A stretch of DNA of 64,000 nucleotides from Sipunculus nudus (lineage: Eukaryota; Annelida; Sipuncula; Golfingiida; Sipunculidae), in the NCBI GenBank assembly GCA_026874595.1, contig CM049306.1, forward strand, positions 38,086,019 to 38,150,018, read 5' to 3'. Below are positions 31,201 through 41,156 of the stretch, in pieces. A model generated the notes under the pieces. That model ran no database searches. It was not told where the DNA came from and worked only from the letters and a program-made list of their open reading frames with translations. The translations under genes and the position numbers were made by a program. Numbering within the stretch: position 1 is the first letter of the stretch; every line of letters starts with the position of its first letter.

Positions 31201-34200
31201 AAACAACTGTTTCTCATTTCCAGGGGGTATCCAGTCCAAGCTTATAAATTGAGATATTTATTAAACCCATGTGGCCATACCCACCCATAGGCAGTGCCAT
31301 GCTGGGACTTAAAAGCCCATTTGACAGTCTATTAATTTACTACACCTGTCTAGATATGACATGCAAAAATATGACAGCTTGCACATGCAATCAATGCTTA
31401 CATAGGACTGATATATATTAAGACAAACATAAATAAACACCCATAATAGCAATAGAGTAAACACAAGAAAATAATATCACTATATCCTTTTATCAAAAGC
31501 TTTTATTATCATTATTATTACTATATTAGTAGTAGCAGTGTTTAACTATCATAACCAAAATTCAGGAAGGGGGGGGGGGGGGGGATGTTGCATTCTGCCA
31601 ATTTTTTTTTTAATCTGTCACTGTCGGTATGGAAAGGTCAGTGTGTTCATTATGTGAAATTCTGCTGCAAGGATGACACTACACAGGGACTAAGTATACT
31701 CTTTAATACCTGTTAGTGTAGTTATTAACATGTATGTGAGAGGTTATATATACTGTACTACAGGAGTTTTTAAGATGAACCAGTCAGAAGATCCAGCCCA
31801 GGTTACGCTAAGAGCTGCAGGAGATCCTTGCTCAGGCTAAATAAACCCTTGCTAAACCTTTGTCCGTTTACTAGACCAGCTACTTGGTATATGATATCAG
31901 GCTGCAAACATGCAATGGATGTAGGCCACTCACTCTATCACAGAAACAAGCTGGGCTTGATAAATGGGATAATTATATTCATCTGTCACAAGATTAAAGA
32001 TAAAAATCAGGATCTTAAACAAAATTTAGGGTTATGAACAACTTGAAGCTAACATGGTCAACATTTAAAAGTATCCAACGTCCTTAATGGCAATAAGGCT
32101 TAGTCAGCAAACAAAATTATTAAAATGTAGAGCAAAAAGTCACTCAGGCCAAGATCTGAACAAATTAAATACCTGAATTATGGGTTAATAGAGTCACAGC
32201 CAAGTGCAAGTACCCTAACAATGTTACTGAAGAATAATCATTGTTTGTAATGAATGTTCAGATTGTTTGTAAATCAAGATAACACAGAAACATGATCTAA
32301 TCTTGTTCTAACCAGTAGCAAGTAATAAAACATTATAAGGTTAAGCATTTTCTATGCTTATATATTGCACCAGCCTCCTTTAAATATTTTTTATCTGTAA
32401 ATTGTTCTGATAAGGCTTAATATGAAGCACTATGTTGAGAGTAGCCTGACTGACTTATCACTAGTTCAGAAGCATTGCTTTGGTTTCCAAGAGGTCCATG
32501 TTACAAATAAGCCTAAGCACTGCTTAAACAACTGATTGTCGTCCATGTGAGACCAGAAACATGTACTCTTTCACACCAGTTCCTTATAACAATTTTCTGC
32601 AAAAGGCTGGACTTTTTTTATCATTTTAAATTTCACAGAACTGCCCTATCATTTAATATATCTGTTAATTTAAATGTGAGTTGTTCAGAATTGATATTAA
32701 TTTATCAGAAATTAGATAATCTATTTGAAACTGATTTTGTAATAATAGTTGTTTGCATCCCTTTGCCCAACTAAACAGTTTTTAAAATTCACTTATGAAT
32801 TCAACAAAGTCCTTTCACTTCATGACTTCCCTACCAAATCAGCTGTGTGAAGCTTGACTATCCTGGTATTTATTAACCATTTCAGTACAGCTTTACAATG
32901 TGGAATACCTGAAATACCAGGGAGATTCACTCAACCAAGTGAAGTTCTCCATGGTTTGCAATGCTAAGGTGGTTCACTCAGCAAATGTATTAGCTGTCTC
33001 AGCCTGTCTGGACAATGATTAGAAGTCTACATCCTCAAAGGCTTGCTAATGAGTCTGTCTGATGGGGGCTTGGCCCTCAGGAGGCTGTTCTAATGTGTTC
33101 ACATGGAATCACTCATGTGAATATTTAACAGACTATTACAAGTCTAAAGAAGCCATACAGAAAACTGAGGTCACGTGAACAGACAGAACTGGTTTATTTT
33201 CATTAACCAGGGTTGGGCAGACAATATTCGGCCGTGTTAACCTGGGTGGGTAATAGCCAGGTTTACCTGTGTTGGGCTACAAGTCTAAAAACCCACAGCT
33301 TCCCTTAGCAAAAATGACCAAACCAGGTGTAAACATGTAAGCAAAATAAAGGTGAATCATTTTATGATTTGCACTTGAGTAAAACTGCACAGGTACTTCA
33401 GAATGTAACAAAATAAAGGTATTTTAAGAACATGAATTATTAAGTAATAAAGCACATGTTAAAATGTTAAATGAAACATTATATATGATGAACATATAAC
33501 ATATTATAGATTGCATATAATGAACATAATATGGATTGTTTGTCAACATAAAACTTGGACCTGTGACCATGGTTTTTACCTTAGGCCGCAACAATAGCAA
33601 AGAATGGAACAGACTACAGAATTGTTGTTCTTATTCTTCACAAATCATGTTTTTTTTTTCATTTTTTTTTTTGGGGGGGGGGGGGGGGAAGAGTGTTAAA
33701 TCCCTAGCAGTACTGTGGCTAATTGGTACTCTTGCTCAAGTCCCTTCAAAGAAATCAAACTTCATAAAGATGTCATAAAAAGAGGATTATACTACTGTGG
33801 TTCATCTGCACCATTCCTAGAACTTTCATAAATGTATACCATATTTCCTTAATGATCAGACACTGGGTCAAATAATGTTTAAGAAAAATAAACGCTGGCC
33901 TTTAACTGGCAACGGGTCTTGTTCAGAGGCCGGGTACCAGAGAAGTTTCCATGTTTGCCGCCCATTCACTACACTTTGGCCTTTGAAACCAGTTCGGCTA
34001 AGTCCAAACTGATATTAAAAGCCCAAAGCATAGTGAATTGTTGTATGTGGTGCACAATTATTAAAAGAGCAAATTGATGTTCAGATGAAAACCATCTTGC
34101 CAAATCTACGCAGTACACAATTACACTGCTGTACCTGGCCTTGAGAGCTCTCCCTGATAGATTCTTAAGGACAATTGCAAAATCCCTCGCTGTGATTCCC

Positions 34201-36251
34201 CATAAATTATTGCTAAGAAATGCGATTGCGGTGACTGTGTGTGTCCCATATGACATCTAAGGACATTTTATAAACACAATCCATTTACTGGCAATGTTCT
34301 CACTGGGTCCCGAAGTACAAGTGACCAGCGGGTTCATTGTTTCGGTGTGTTGTTTTGTTTAAACACCTGGTCAAATAGCCTGGGGCGTCTGATCAAGGAA
34401 ATATGGTATGTGTAGTCATCCTGTCAGTTGAAAAATGTCCACATATTTTATCTTAAAATATCATAGTCAGTTGAAAAATGTCCACATATTTTATCTTAAA
34501 AATAACGGATGCCTGCTTCATAGTTTGGCCCAAGAGTCAGTAAGTCAAAACATTTTATATTTTTCAGGTTGGGCTTAGTTCATAGACATTTCACTGGATT
34601 TTGAAATTAAATGAACATTGAGATCTCTTACAATTCTGGTAAATTCATAATTTCATATGATATATATATCAGTTTCTTTGAGTGGTAAGGACTCAGATAC
34701 ACATAATCCCCAAGTATAATCACATGTGCAGGGTGATTTGAAGTATATACCTTAAGGTGTACAGAAATAGTTGTTATCGTTACAAAAAACATACTCAGTT
34801 GTGACAAATGGCTGACAAAACATAGAAATATGTATAATATGGAAGTGCCTGGTAGTGCTGGTACCAAACTAAGAATGCATGAAAACCATATCTCTGGTCT
34901 CCTACATACCCTTGGATGATAAATGGCAAATATCAATACTAGCAAAGAAAATATTAGATTAGAAACCCTTTCACAATAGAATCATGAAGGGTTTTCCAGA
35001 TGTGATGAGGACAAGCATTGGGCTATATTCTGTAAACTTTGCACTCAAAAATCAGTTTGGCAAATACAAAGAAAGCAACAGGACTGGTGTATGTGTATAA
35101 TTAACAAATTACTTTCATATTCTCAAGTCCAGATCATATTCAAGATGTACATGTAAATTCATGCACTGAATGTTCTAAGTGAAACCTGTCAATATCATGG
35201 TGTCAGTATACCTATGGTCACCAATATTTATATATATGCAACTTGTGAACAGGGAATAAAACACAACGCTGAATTATTAGTATTCACAGCTGTAACAAAG
35301 CACTAGTCTGTCCATTATATGTCATTTCACAACTTTGTTGGCATTTACATTTCACCAGACGTGGACAAATTGTTAAGGTTAGCCAACACCCACCCCTTTT
35401 CTGGAGTTGTGATCCTTTAATTTGGGTATTAATTCCTTAGAGTAACAGTGAAGCCTCCTTCAAAAATGCTGAACACATGCTGTTCCCCATTTAAATGACA
35501 ATGTAGATCTACATGATAACCTTAGGCTAATTGGTAATAGCAGATTCATTAAACCCAAATAGTGATATACAGATTACTGGTATGTATGTAGTCGACGTCA
35601 CGTGTCTGATTCCATCACTTAAAAATCTGTCACAGACGACGGGGGTAAAACTTATAACTGATCAATGTAACCATATTCTGAATTCTGACCCACCCTGGTC
35701 TTGGACATTCAGACTGACGGCGGACACTTGAGTTCACTATGAGTATGACACAGACACAACACTGACATATTCATGCTCCACCCGTGGGAACCGACACCAC
35801 GCTGCGTTACAAGGTTACGAAACTAACTTGATCACTACCGTGAGAAAACTGACCTCTATGGACCTTCTTCATGAAAAAAACTGTTTGAAAATACAATTTT
35901 TTTTTATGGCTGGATATAATTCCTCAATATTAACCTATGTGAAGACAATAACGATGGCGGAAGATTGGTTTCTTTTACTTTGTTCAGCGCCCCGGACCGT
36001 GATCACGGGGGAAAAGCAACATTCACTCGCGCAGCCTTTCTCGTCTCAGGACAATACATACCCACGTCAACGGTCCAGATTCGGCCGCCAATCCTCTCTG
36101 TTGCTTCTAAAATCACAAAATCTTTCACTCCAGCCCTTGCTAAATAATCTGCCGCAGAAATTCCTGCGATACCAGCCCCTATAATTATGACACGGGGGCT
36201 GTCTTTCAATAAATTTGAGTGGCTGTCATCGCTCGACTCGTCCGCCATCAT
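10164..36251 (-). CDS. PAOX: Polyamine oxidase (PAOX/SMOX family), 4 exons, C-terminus outside window
   Basis: Flavin-dependent amine oxidase that by family oxidises spermine, spermidine or their N1-acetyl forms, giving H2O2 and an aminoaldehyde. The exons are 36251-36062, 27261-26356, 11293-11164 and 10278-10164 (minus strand). All junctions are GT-AG and the phases agree (1, 1, 2, 0), giving 1,341 nt or 447 codons with no stop. Visible features: GAGIAG dinucleotide fold (residues 25-30), Glu49 ending the second strand, GGRIW (55-59), GANWIHG (71-77), and a Lys in VNKIILEF at residue 314, where human PAOX has its catalytic Lys315. The later part ([18 protein letters not shown], then RSRW) matches PAOX better than SMOX by eye. 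Human PAOX is about 511 aa, so about 60 residues are missing, including the GEATH-type FAD motif and any peroxisomal C-terminal signal. I could not find that exon between positions 1 and 10163. Introns are 8.8, 15.1 and 0.9 kb. Family is certain; the PAOX versus SMOX choice is tentative. Confidence 0.9.
10279..11163 (-). other. Intron 3 of polyamine oxidase
   Basis: 885 bp, GT-AG. It is AT-rich with no recognisable element and only small spurious ORFs (for example 10924-11109 on the plus strand). Confidence 0.7.
11164..11293 (-). CDS. PAOX: Polyamine oxidase exon 3
   Basis: 130-bp exon too short for an ORF scan. It lies between an acceptor ending ...CTGAACAG (11294) and a donor AG|GTCAGT (11163-11162). 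In the phase required by exon 2 it reads [18 protein letters not shown], then a helix and IPPLKRVIR, with no stop. This is the conserved segment preceding the RS(R/A)W motif in PAOX and SMOX. It enters in phase 1 and leaves in phase 2. Confidence 0.9.
13471..15082 (+). mobile_element. Alpha-family Helentron/pearl-like element A
   Basis: The 5' end has AACTAGATATTTCTTGGCAC, a hairpin GGCACC-GCA-GGTGCC (13486-13500) and a subterminal GTATCGCCAGAC (13504-13515). The core is about four units of about 330 bp, each with AGGTGGCGCCACCT or a decayed form (13753, 14076, 14412, 14741). A (GGC)n stretch follows, then a hairpin GTATCTCCAGAC-TAT-GTCTGGCGATAC (15053-15079) three bases from the end, whose left arm repeats the 5' subterminal motif. 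No coding capacity. The architecture matches non-autonomous Helentrons; assignment is by structure only. Confidence 0.75.
13590..14940 (+). repeat. Tandem array of about 330-bp units inside element A
   Basis: Repeated landmarks include ACTTATAATGCTCACAG, GGTATTAAACGGCA and CAGGTGGCGCCACCTG (13753, 14076, 14412; spacing 323 and 336 bp), with a more diverged fourth unit to about 14940. One further unit of this type ends element B (22620-23130). Confidence 0.9.
15087..15332. mobile_element. hAT-type MITE (CAGGGCTCGACATTAA ends)
   Basis: 246 bp with perfect 16-bp terminal inverted repeats CAGGGCTCGACATTAA at both ends, a terminus widespread among animal hAT elements. No ORF. No clean 8-bp duplication is visible. 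It starts 5 bp after the 3' end of element A, so one of the two inserted right beside the other. Confidence 0.75.
15556..15968. repeat. Local duplication; middle part copies the exon 4 donor region
   Basis: A segment of about 148 bp (15556-15703, starting AACACCAAAATGTGAAGCAG) recurs at 15819-15968. Between them, 15694-15818 is about 85% identical by eye to 10045-10166, which is the polyamine oxidase exon 4 donor with its downstream intron. Homology to that site stops two bases past the last exon base. Confidence 0.8.
15969..18828. other. Intron sequence, nothing recognised
   Basis: AT-rich. Holds a poly-C run at 17287-17304 and a short (TA)n at about 17540. No exon or complete element seen. 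Confidence 0.5.
18829..20586 (-). mobile_element. Beta-family element C
   Basis: Minus orientation. The left edge is the 3' end: AAGGCCTACAGGCCT hairpin followed by TGCGAATCTGT, one base off the consensus subterminal repeat. The right edge is the 5' end, ACAGGTTCGCTAAAAA preceded by a GACG/GGAC-rich run (20510-20560). The core holds related units with phrases such as AACTCAGCCAAAAATCAC and AAACCATT(T/C)GAACAAA, and a GGTGGCGCCACT box (20101). No coding capacity. It supplies the empty-site sequence (about 18998-19020) for the nested insertion in element E. Confidence 0.75.
20601..23197 (+). mobile_element. Alpha-family Helentron/pearl-like element B
   Basis: Same termini as element A: CATTTCTTGGCACCGCAGGTGCC start, subterminal GTATCCCCAGAC at 20634, and a 3' hairpin GTATCCCCCGAC-TTT-GTCTGGGGATAC (23168-23194) ending in AAT. 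The core differs: six to seven units of a 287-bp repeat (20793-22560), then one unit of element A's type (22620-23130) with GGTGGCGCCACC (22858) and a GGC-rich tail. It starts 14 bp after element C ends. Confidence 0.75.
20793..22560 (+). repeat. 287-bp tandem array rich in TGACCT half-sites
   Basis: The landmark TCATGACCCC occurs at 20811, 21100, 21381, 21669, 21958, 22244 and 22534 (spacing 281-290). Each unit contains TGACCTTGACCTTTGACCTC and a second cluster (TTCACCTTTGACCTTGTGACC-like). On the opposite strand these read AGGTCAAAGGTCA, an exact DR1 nuclear-receptor element, plus TCAAGGTCA, an extended monomer half-site. Whether any receptor binds is not shown by sequence. Confidence 0.9.
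23198..26275. other. Intron sequence, nothing recognised
   Basis: AT-rich, with poly-C runs at 23726-23740 and 25540-25551. Short ORFs such as 24363-24656 (+) have no recognised domain. Confidence 0.5.
26356..27261 (-). CDS. PAOX: Polyamine oxidase exon 2 (substrate domain and active-site lysine)
   Basis: 906-bp internal exon covering residues 64-365. The acceptor is TTTTCAG at 27268-27262 and the donor is G|GTAAGT at 26355. Its first codons complete Asp64 and give [14 protein letters not shown], the standard continuation after GGRIW in this family. It then holds the central helical substrate-binding domain, the return to the FAD domain (strand around HVLVTVSLG) and [13 protein letters not shown] with the conserved lysine. 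The frame is uninterrupted to the donor; the residues read past it (KYSCSG...) are intron. Confidence 0.92.
28472..28632. mobile_element. Small pogo-like MITE with TA duplication
   Basis: 161 bp between TA dinucleotides (28470-28471 and 28633-28634). Ends are CAGTGAAAACTTGCCTAATGA and, inverted, CAGTGATACCTTGCTAATAA. The CAGTGA start and TA target fit the pogo/Tigger group. No ORF. Confidence 0.65.
33839..34406. mobile_element. TIR DNA element, about 568 bp, non-autonomous
   Basis: Terminal inverted repeats begin CCATATTTCCTT and continue with GATCAGAC after a 2-bp indel; weaker inverted similarity extends inward (TCAAATA..., GTTTAA). The flanking 8-mers, AATGTATA and TATGTGTA, match at 6 of 8 positions, so a decayed hAT-type duplication is possible. 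The inner minus ORF (33969-34256) resembles no transposase I know. Confidence 0.55.
36062..36251 (-). CDS. PAOX: Polyamine oxidase exon 1 (start and FAD-binding fold)
   Basis: First coding exon, 63 codons plus one base. Two ATGs in tandem (36251 and 36248) begin it; the second has the better context (A at -3, G at +4, ATGATGG), so the true start may be residue 2. After about 20 polar residues comes the Rossmann beta-alpha-beta unit: a hydrophobic strand (VIII), GAGIAG, helix, then a second strand ending in Glu49, followed by RIGGRIW. The exon ends at G|GTATGT (donor 36061-36060). Translation beyond the donor runs into intron. Confidence 0.92.
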
Positions 36252-36532
36252 GATCAGATGTGTTGGTTGTGGAGTCTATGCAAATCAACGGGCCGCTTAG
36301 GATGATAGTAAAACTGTCCTCGCACAAAGTGAGTTCGTGTAACGGAGATCTATAACCAGCTGTTCTTAAACTTTCCTAAACAACTGTTGACTTTCCGGTA
36401 ATTCATTCGTTGTCTGGTGACCAAACGAATTTCCCGAGCTTAAAGCATGTAACTCACATGAAGCTATATCCGGAATTGATCACCCACCCACCAATACACC
36501 ATTATAAACGTACGTCAACAGCGGTTGACAAC

Positions 36533-36792
36533 CACGTGACCAAACATGCACTCTCGTCTGCTGAGGTCACTGGGTACACACGAGGACAACGGTGTGACTG
36601 GACGCCAGGCCAAGGCTAAGGTTTGGGGGAAAAGAACGTGCGTAAATAATTACCAGAATTTAAAAAAAACATGCAGATTAGTCACATGATATCAGAAACA
36701 ACTTTCATCGTTAACTGTTTTTTTTATTCTAAAATCTTCTACAAAGACCGAACTGAGTGTTGACTCTTTAAGTTTCAGTTCGTGATCACGTG
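36533..36792. promoter_or_regulatory. Two CACGTG E-boxes upstream of polyamine oxidase
   Basis: Perfect CACGTG palindromes at 36533-36538 (in ACCACGTGACC) and 36787-36792 (in ATCACGTGAAC), about 0.3 and 0.5 kb upstream of the start codon. They would suit bHLH-zip factors (USF, TFE/MITF, Myc). Function is inferred from position and sequence only. Confidence 0.3.
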
Positions 36793-37906
36793 AACGCGGG
36801 CTGCGCTTGACCATTGCCCCCCCCCCCCCCCAATAAAAAAAAACAAACGTTTACATATAGACTATAGTATTGGTAGTATTTCATAAATGCAGTCCTTATT
36901 ATATCCTATTTTAATCATTCTTTCGGAGGGGGTGATTTTGAAACTGTTCCATTGCATCATCTGAAGAAAGTGTGAAAATCATTCAGGGGGCGCGTCAGTG
37001 ACATTATCGGAAACCCTCCCCCATTTAAAGAATATTTCACACTGAAGGAAAAGCAAATATAGTTAATTGATGCATCCTATTTTGACACTCGCGGTTAACT
37101 ATGTTTAAATAAATTAGCTTAAATTCCGATTACAATTCTTGCCACTTATTTTCATAAACTATAAATATGAATTCAATATTTTTTTTGTCTAAATCCTGGT
37201 TAGAGCCCCATCCTTTTTTTATATCATCGACCTTTAGAAATCTTATGTATCTTTACTGCTCAGTTACTTCATTTTTTTTATCGTTTAGACGTATGAAATC
37301 CCCATATTCCGTCCTATATTAAAATAAAAATGTATGTTTAATGAAAAGGAACGTCAAAGGGGATGATTGCACCTTCAACTTTTATTTTGTGGGGGGGGGG
37401 GGGCAATATTGTACATTTTGTATGGTTATTTTAGAGCTATCCCCATATGTGACAGTCATATATGTTAATGCTGTATAATTAAAAAGAGTATTTATATTTT
37501 TCTTAAAACATTTTGTACATGTCATAGGTCTCAAAGGTATAAGGGAAAAAGTGCCCCTTTACAAAATGAATTTTACATTTTTTTTTACCCCCTCCCTTAT
37601 ATAAGTCTCATAGGTTCGTATCACCTGTTGGAATTTCTATCAGCGTAGATCAAGTCATCAATATAATCCTCCAAATGTACTTATCTCCCCCCCCCCCCCC
37701 CCCCCCTTGAAAATATGGTTTCCACACCTATAGTCTGTTTGCTGTCTGTCTCTTACTCTTATGATCAATTGTTCATTAAAAAATTAGCTTCTTTTCAAAC
37801 AAGCATACAAATGCATATTTAATTTGATGAAGCATATATAGTCTGTTCATTTTTTATAAGATAAGCAGTATTTCAAACAAATGCAGGTTTACACACACAC
37901 ACGCAC

Positions 37907-37963
37907 ATATATATATATATATATAATATATATATATATATATTTATATATGTATGTGTGTGT
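37907..37963. repeat. TA/TG microsatellite cluster
   Basis: Interrupted TA repeats flanked by (AC)n and (TG)n stretches. Confidence 0.85.
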
Positions 37964-38316
37964 GTTTGTGTGTATATATATAACTAAGTAAACTAACACA
38001 TAAAAAAGTAATTTATAACCTTGAATAGGGGGGGGGGGGGGACTAAAATCTCGTCTCAATTTAGTACAGATGAAGTTATCGCAGTTTATTTATGTAACTC
38101 TTATATGCATGGTACATGCTTGCGGAAAGAATGTTTACATAAATTGTTTGGATGTCTACTTAACCTTTATATGTTTTTGACCTAGTTCTCTTAAATATAA
38201 TAGTTCTATTTAGTGCAAAGGTAAGCCGTCGTTACATGTTATATATTTACAAAAGTCTGACCTCTCTATATACACATGCATATACCCCAGTGCATTATAT
38301 AGATGTATCATTCGCT

Positions 38317-38319
<3 letters not shown>

Positions 38320-38395
<76 letters not shown>
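38320..38395. repeat. (TA)n microsatellite, about 76 bp
   Basis: Uninterrupted AT dinucleotides. The ORF across it is only the repeat read as Tyr-Ile. Confidence 0.95.
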
Positions 38396-38398
<3 letters not shown>

Positions 38399-39445
38399 CA
38401 GTGCAATATACGCGCGTATAATCTGCGTTTATACACACACAAACACAGGGAAATAAGTCCATTAATTATTGGGTCACTGTATACATGTATGATCGTTCAG
38501 TGTTATTGTGCATGTTACATGACATATATTTTATTATCCATATACACGTAAATCAAATGTTCCATACATCCTTCTCGTTTATATTTCTGATGCCCCATAT
38601 ATATGTATATATATATGCATATGTATACTGCACGTGTCCCAGACCTGCATCTGGATCTGTGTTATCGGTGAAATAATTTATAGGTTTACTGATATACAGA
38701 CCTATATATCGACATGAAGAATCCGCTGTGTTAAATTATAGACGGAAGATGTTTCCCATGTTTCTTCAAAATTAAAATCTATAGACACTACCTTTGTCCA
38801 ATGATACATGTCTTGATTAATAATAAAAAAAGGATACGTTAGTGGACTGGTACATGGTAGGATTTTAAATGTAAAATGAGTATAGGCTGCCAAACAGAAT
38901 ATATATTATAATTAAGTCTGTGTGCGATGCATGTATACGTGTACATATATATGTTTCCATGGGAGTGCATGATGTTAAGTTTTTTTAGACATGATATATA
39001 TATGATTAACGCAGATGCAAAGTTATCTTAGATAAAAGACTTAAATATCAGCAATAGAACAGCTGATTACCTGTATATCAAGGGTATATATTGATCATCA
39101 GAGAAAGTAAATACATAAATACGACCCGATATTGTTTATACTGAATCCATTAAGCTGAGCTTTTAACATGTATTTAATTATCTCTTAATTCGCTTCCTTA
39201 TATTGATTGATAATTTATAATATTGCATGTGTAACTTCTAAATAAAGTTAATTTTAAGCTATACATAAATGTAACAAATTAAATATAATAAAAATATGTC
39301 GAAGCTGCATGGTTATATTACACATTGTATATCATTGCGTATACTTCAGTCCATTCCACCGGAATAATCGATGTCTAGATTAATTTAACAAAGATACTTT
39401 GGTAATTTGGTAATATAAAATCGGGTCCATGAGATTGACTGTTTA

Positions 39446-39449
<4 letters not shown>

Positions 39450-39511
<62 letters not shown>
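39450..39511. repeat. (TA)n microsatellite, about 62 bp
   Basis: Uninterrupted AT dinucleotides, 160 bp left of the pogo-like element. Confidence 0.95.
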
Positions 39512-39514
<3 letters not shown>

Positions 39515-39669
39515 TGTCTTTATGAGAATACTGGAATGTGGTCGAGTATAAAGCTACGATTCCTTTTATGCGGTCGCGGATAAAATGTATGTTTGTGTAT
39601 GTAATATACATAATATGTACATATATGATAAATGTAATATTTATGTATGATATATATTATATGTATATA

Positions 39670-40675
39670 TAGTGAAACCTCGTTGTGTCGAACTCAGTTA
39701 AGTCGAATTTCCGCATGTGTCGAAGTCGTACGTGGGGTCCCTGCGAAGAATAGGTAAAACCTTACTAATTTAACTCCGCTTGTGTCGAAGTCGGATGTGT
39801 CGAAAAACCGGATGTGTCGAGGTGTTTTGTTGGTCCTCAGTTAATATTTCTATCACTTAACTCGAAGTCATGATTGGATAACAGTAATGGATCGCCCGTC
39901 AATCATGATTGGGCCGTGATGACCAGTCATAATTAATTAATACCGACCAGGCTCTCACTCATCAAGCGTGTTGGCTCTGTCGACTCAAGGTCATGACGCT
40001 TTAATGTTTGTACAACAGTTGTGCACGGTCCAACAATCATACATACGGCCGCGATGACTAGTTACATAATCTTATTTACCATAGAGTACGTTATACAGTA
40101 TTACTGTTTCACTTTTATATTGCTTATATCCTGTGTGCTTTGGCGTCGCGGAATGCTAAACGTAAGCTTGATGTAAAGACCATTGAGCAGAAGTACGAAG
40201 CTGACGTGGTTCAACTCTGCTCGTACACAGGACATCCCAGTCAGTGGACCTATGCCCACTTAATTATATTAAACCTGTGGTCGCCAACTTCAAGTGTAGC
40301 AATGGGTGGCTGGAACGATCTGAAGATCTGATGTGTTGAACTGAAAATGATCTGAGCCAATCATTTATTGATTTGTGTGCTTTTATACACGTACATGTAT
40401 GTGCTCTTATTTCACTTTCTTGATTTACCTAATCCTATTTTTGGTGGTACATATGTGTTTTTTTTTTAATTATTAATAAAAAAGGTTTATAAAATCTGTG
40501 TTGTTTAATCATTTGTGAGAACTATATGACAAAGGCCCTATACATGTGCAGTATTTATCGATAATAATCGAGGCTGAAGAAGGTTTAATATAATGAACAT
40601 CGGTTGTCTCGAACTCCGGTTGTGTCGAAGTAAATTCACCAGTCCCTTCGACTTCGACACAACGAGGTTTCACTG
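39670..40675 (+). mobile_element. Pogo/Tigger-type transposon, deletion derivative
   Basis: 1,006 bp between TA duplications (39668-39669, 40676-40677). The termini TAGTGAAACCTCGTTGTGTC and, inverted, CAGTGAAACCTCGTTGTGTC match over about 22 bp apart from the first base. Subterminal GTGTCGAAGT-like repeats recur inside both ends (39720, 39785, 39800, 40600-40650). A short ORF (40140-40331) preserves what looks like the N-terminus of a pogo transposase. A full element would be 2-3 kb, so most of the gene is deleted. Confidence 0.8.
40140..40331 (+). pseudogene. Pogo-type transposase remnant
   Basis: A 63-codon frame starting at TTG (no ATG). KRKLDVKTIEQKYEA resembles the start of the helix-turn-helix DNA-binding region of pogo/Tigger transposases. 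After about residue 22 the sequence no longer follows the family and no DDE catalytic motif is present. Probably an internal deletion joined the beginning to unrelated or terminal sequence. Not functional as a transposase. Confidence 0.5.
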
Positions 40676-40677
40676 TA

Positions 40678-41156
40678 TTAGTATCCCGCGGCATTGTGAA
40701 AAAGTGGCAGTAAAAGATTAAGAAAACAGCTACTTGAATCGAAACAGATATATGTAATGGGCATATATCAAATACCATGCAGTGAATGTTTCACAGGCAA
40801 ATGTTTCCAATATTTACAAAAATTCAAATCGATGTTTCCAATTCCAGCTGGAGGACGATTTTCCTCCAAGCATATACGCTGATAAACACGTCTATCGTAA
40901 AACACACTTTAACACGAAAACCCTATATGTGACGTATACAATTCAGCGGGAATCCTCATCAGACCCAATCCATTTAAAATTCTTTGTCGGATTGGTCGCT
41001 ACATGATCGGACAAAAATTTTGTCGGATGACTGGTCGGATAAGTACCGCAACCGCATAAAAGGAATCGTAGATTAAGAATATGATCATTTATGTTACGTG
41101 TTATTAATACAACAGAATTAATAGTGAAGTTTTTCCCCTTCTTTTCCACTTTTCAG
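40678..41156 (+). other. Upstream intron or leader of the plus-strand gene
   Basis: AT-rich and ends in a strong polypyrimidine tract and CAG acceptor (41130-41156). This implies a non-coding first exon further left; its position and the promoter could not be located. Confidence 0.45.

Larger units (their letters stand above)
27262..36061 (-). other. Intron 1 of polyamine oxidase (8.8 kb)
   Basis: Bounded by donor GTATGT (36061) and acceptor TTTTCAG. It carries a small pogo-like MITE (28472-28632), a TIR element (33839-34406), poly-C/G runs at 30456, 31569 and 33673, a 20-bp direct repeat near 27451-27500, and a 36-bp duplication at 34423-34458 / 34466-34501. No other exon was seen. Confidence 0.7.
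36252..39669. other. Intergenic region upstream of polyamine oxidase
   Basis: No coding sequence recognised. The part nearest exon 1 (to about 36800) is less AT-rich and has two CACGTG E-boxes. Further out are poly-C/G runs (36817, 37391, 37687, 38028) and (TA)n arrays. The promoter of the minus-strand gene should lie in the first few hundred bases, but no clear TATA box or initiator could be assigned. Confidence 0.5.

Noticed and set aside
33969-34256. 95-aa minus ORF inside the 568-bp TIR element as a transposase
   Set aside because: No catalytic motif or resemblance to a known transposase.
35828-36184. 118-aa plus-strand ORF
   Set aside because: Overlaps polyamine oxidase exon 1 on the opposite strand; its composition is explained as an antisense shadow.
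38303-38551. 82-aa ORF of Tyr-Ile repeats
   Set aside because: It is the (TA)n microsatellite read in frame; the same holds for ORFs at 39375, 45519, 45641, 49083 and 54134.
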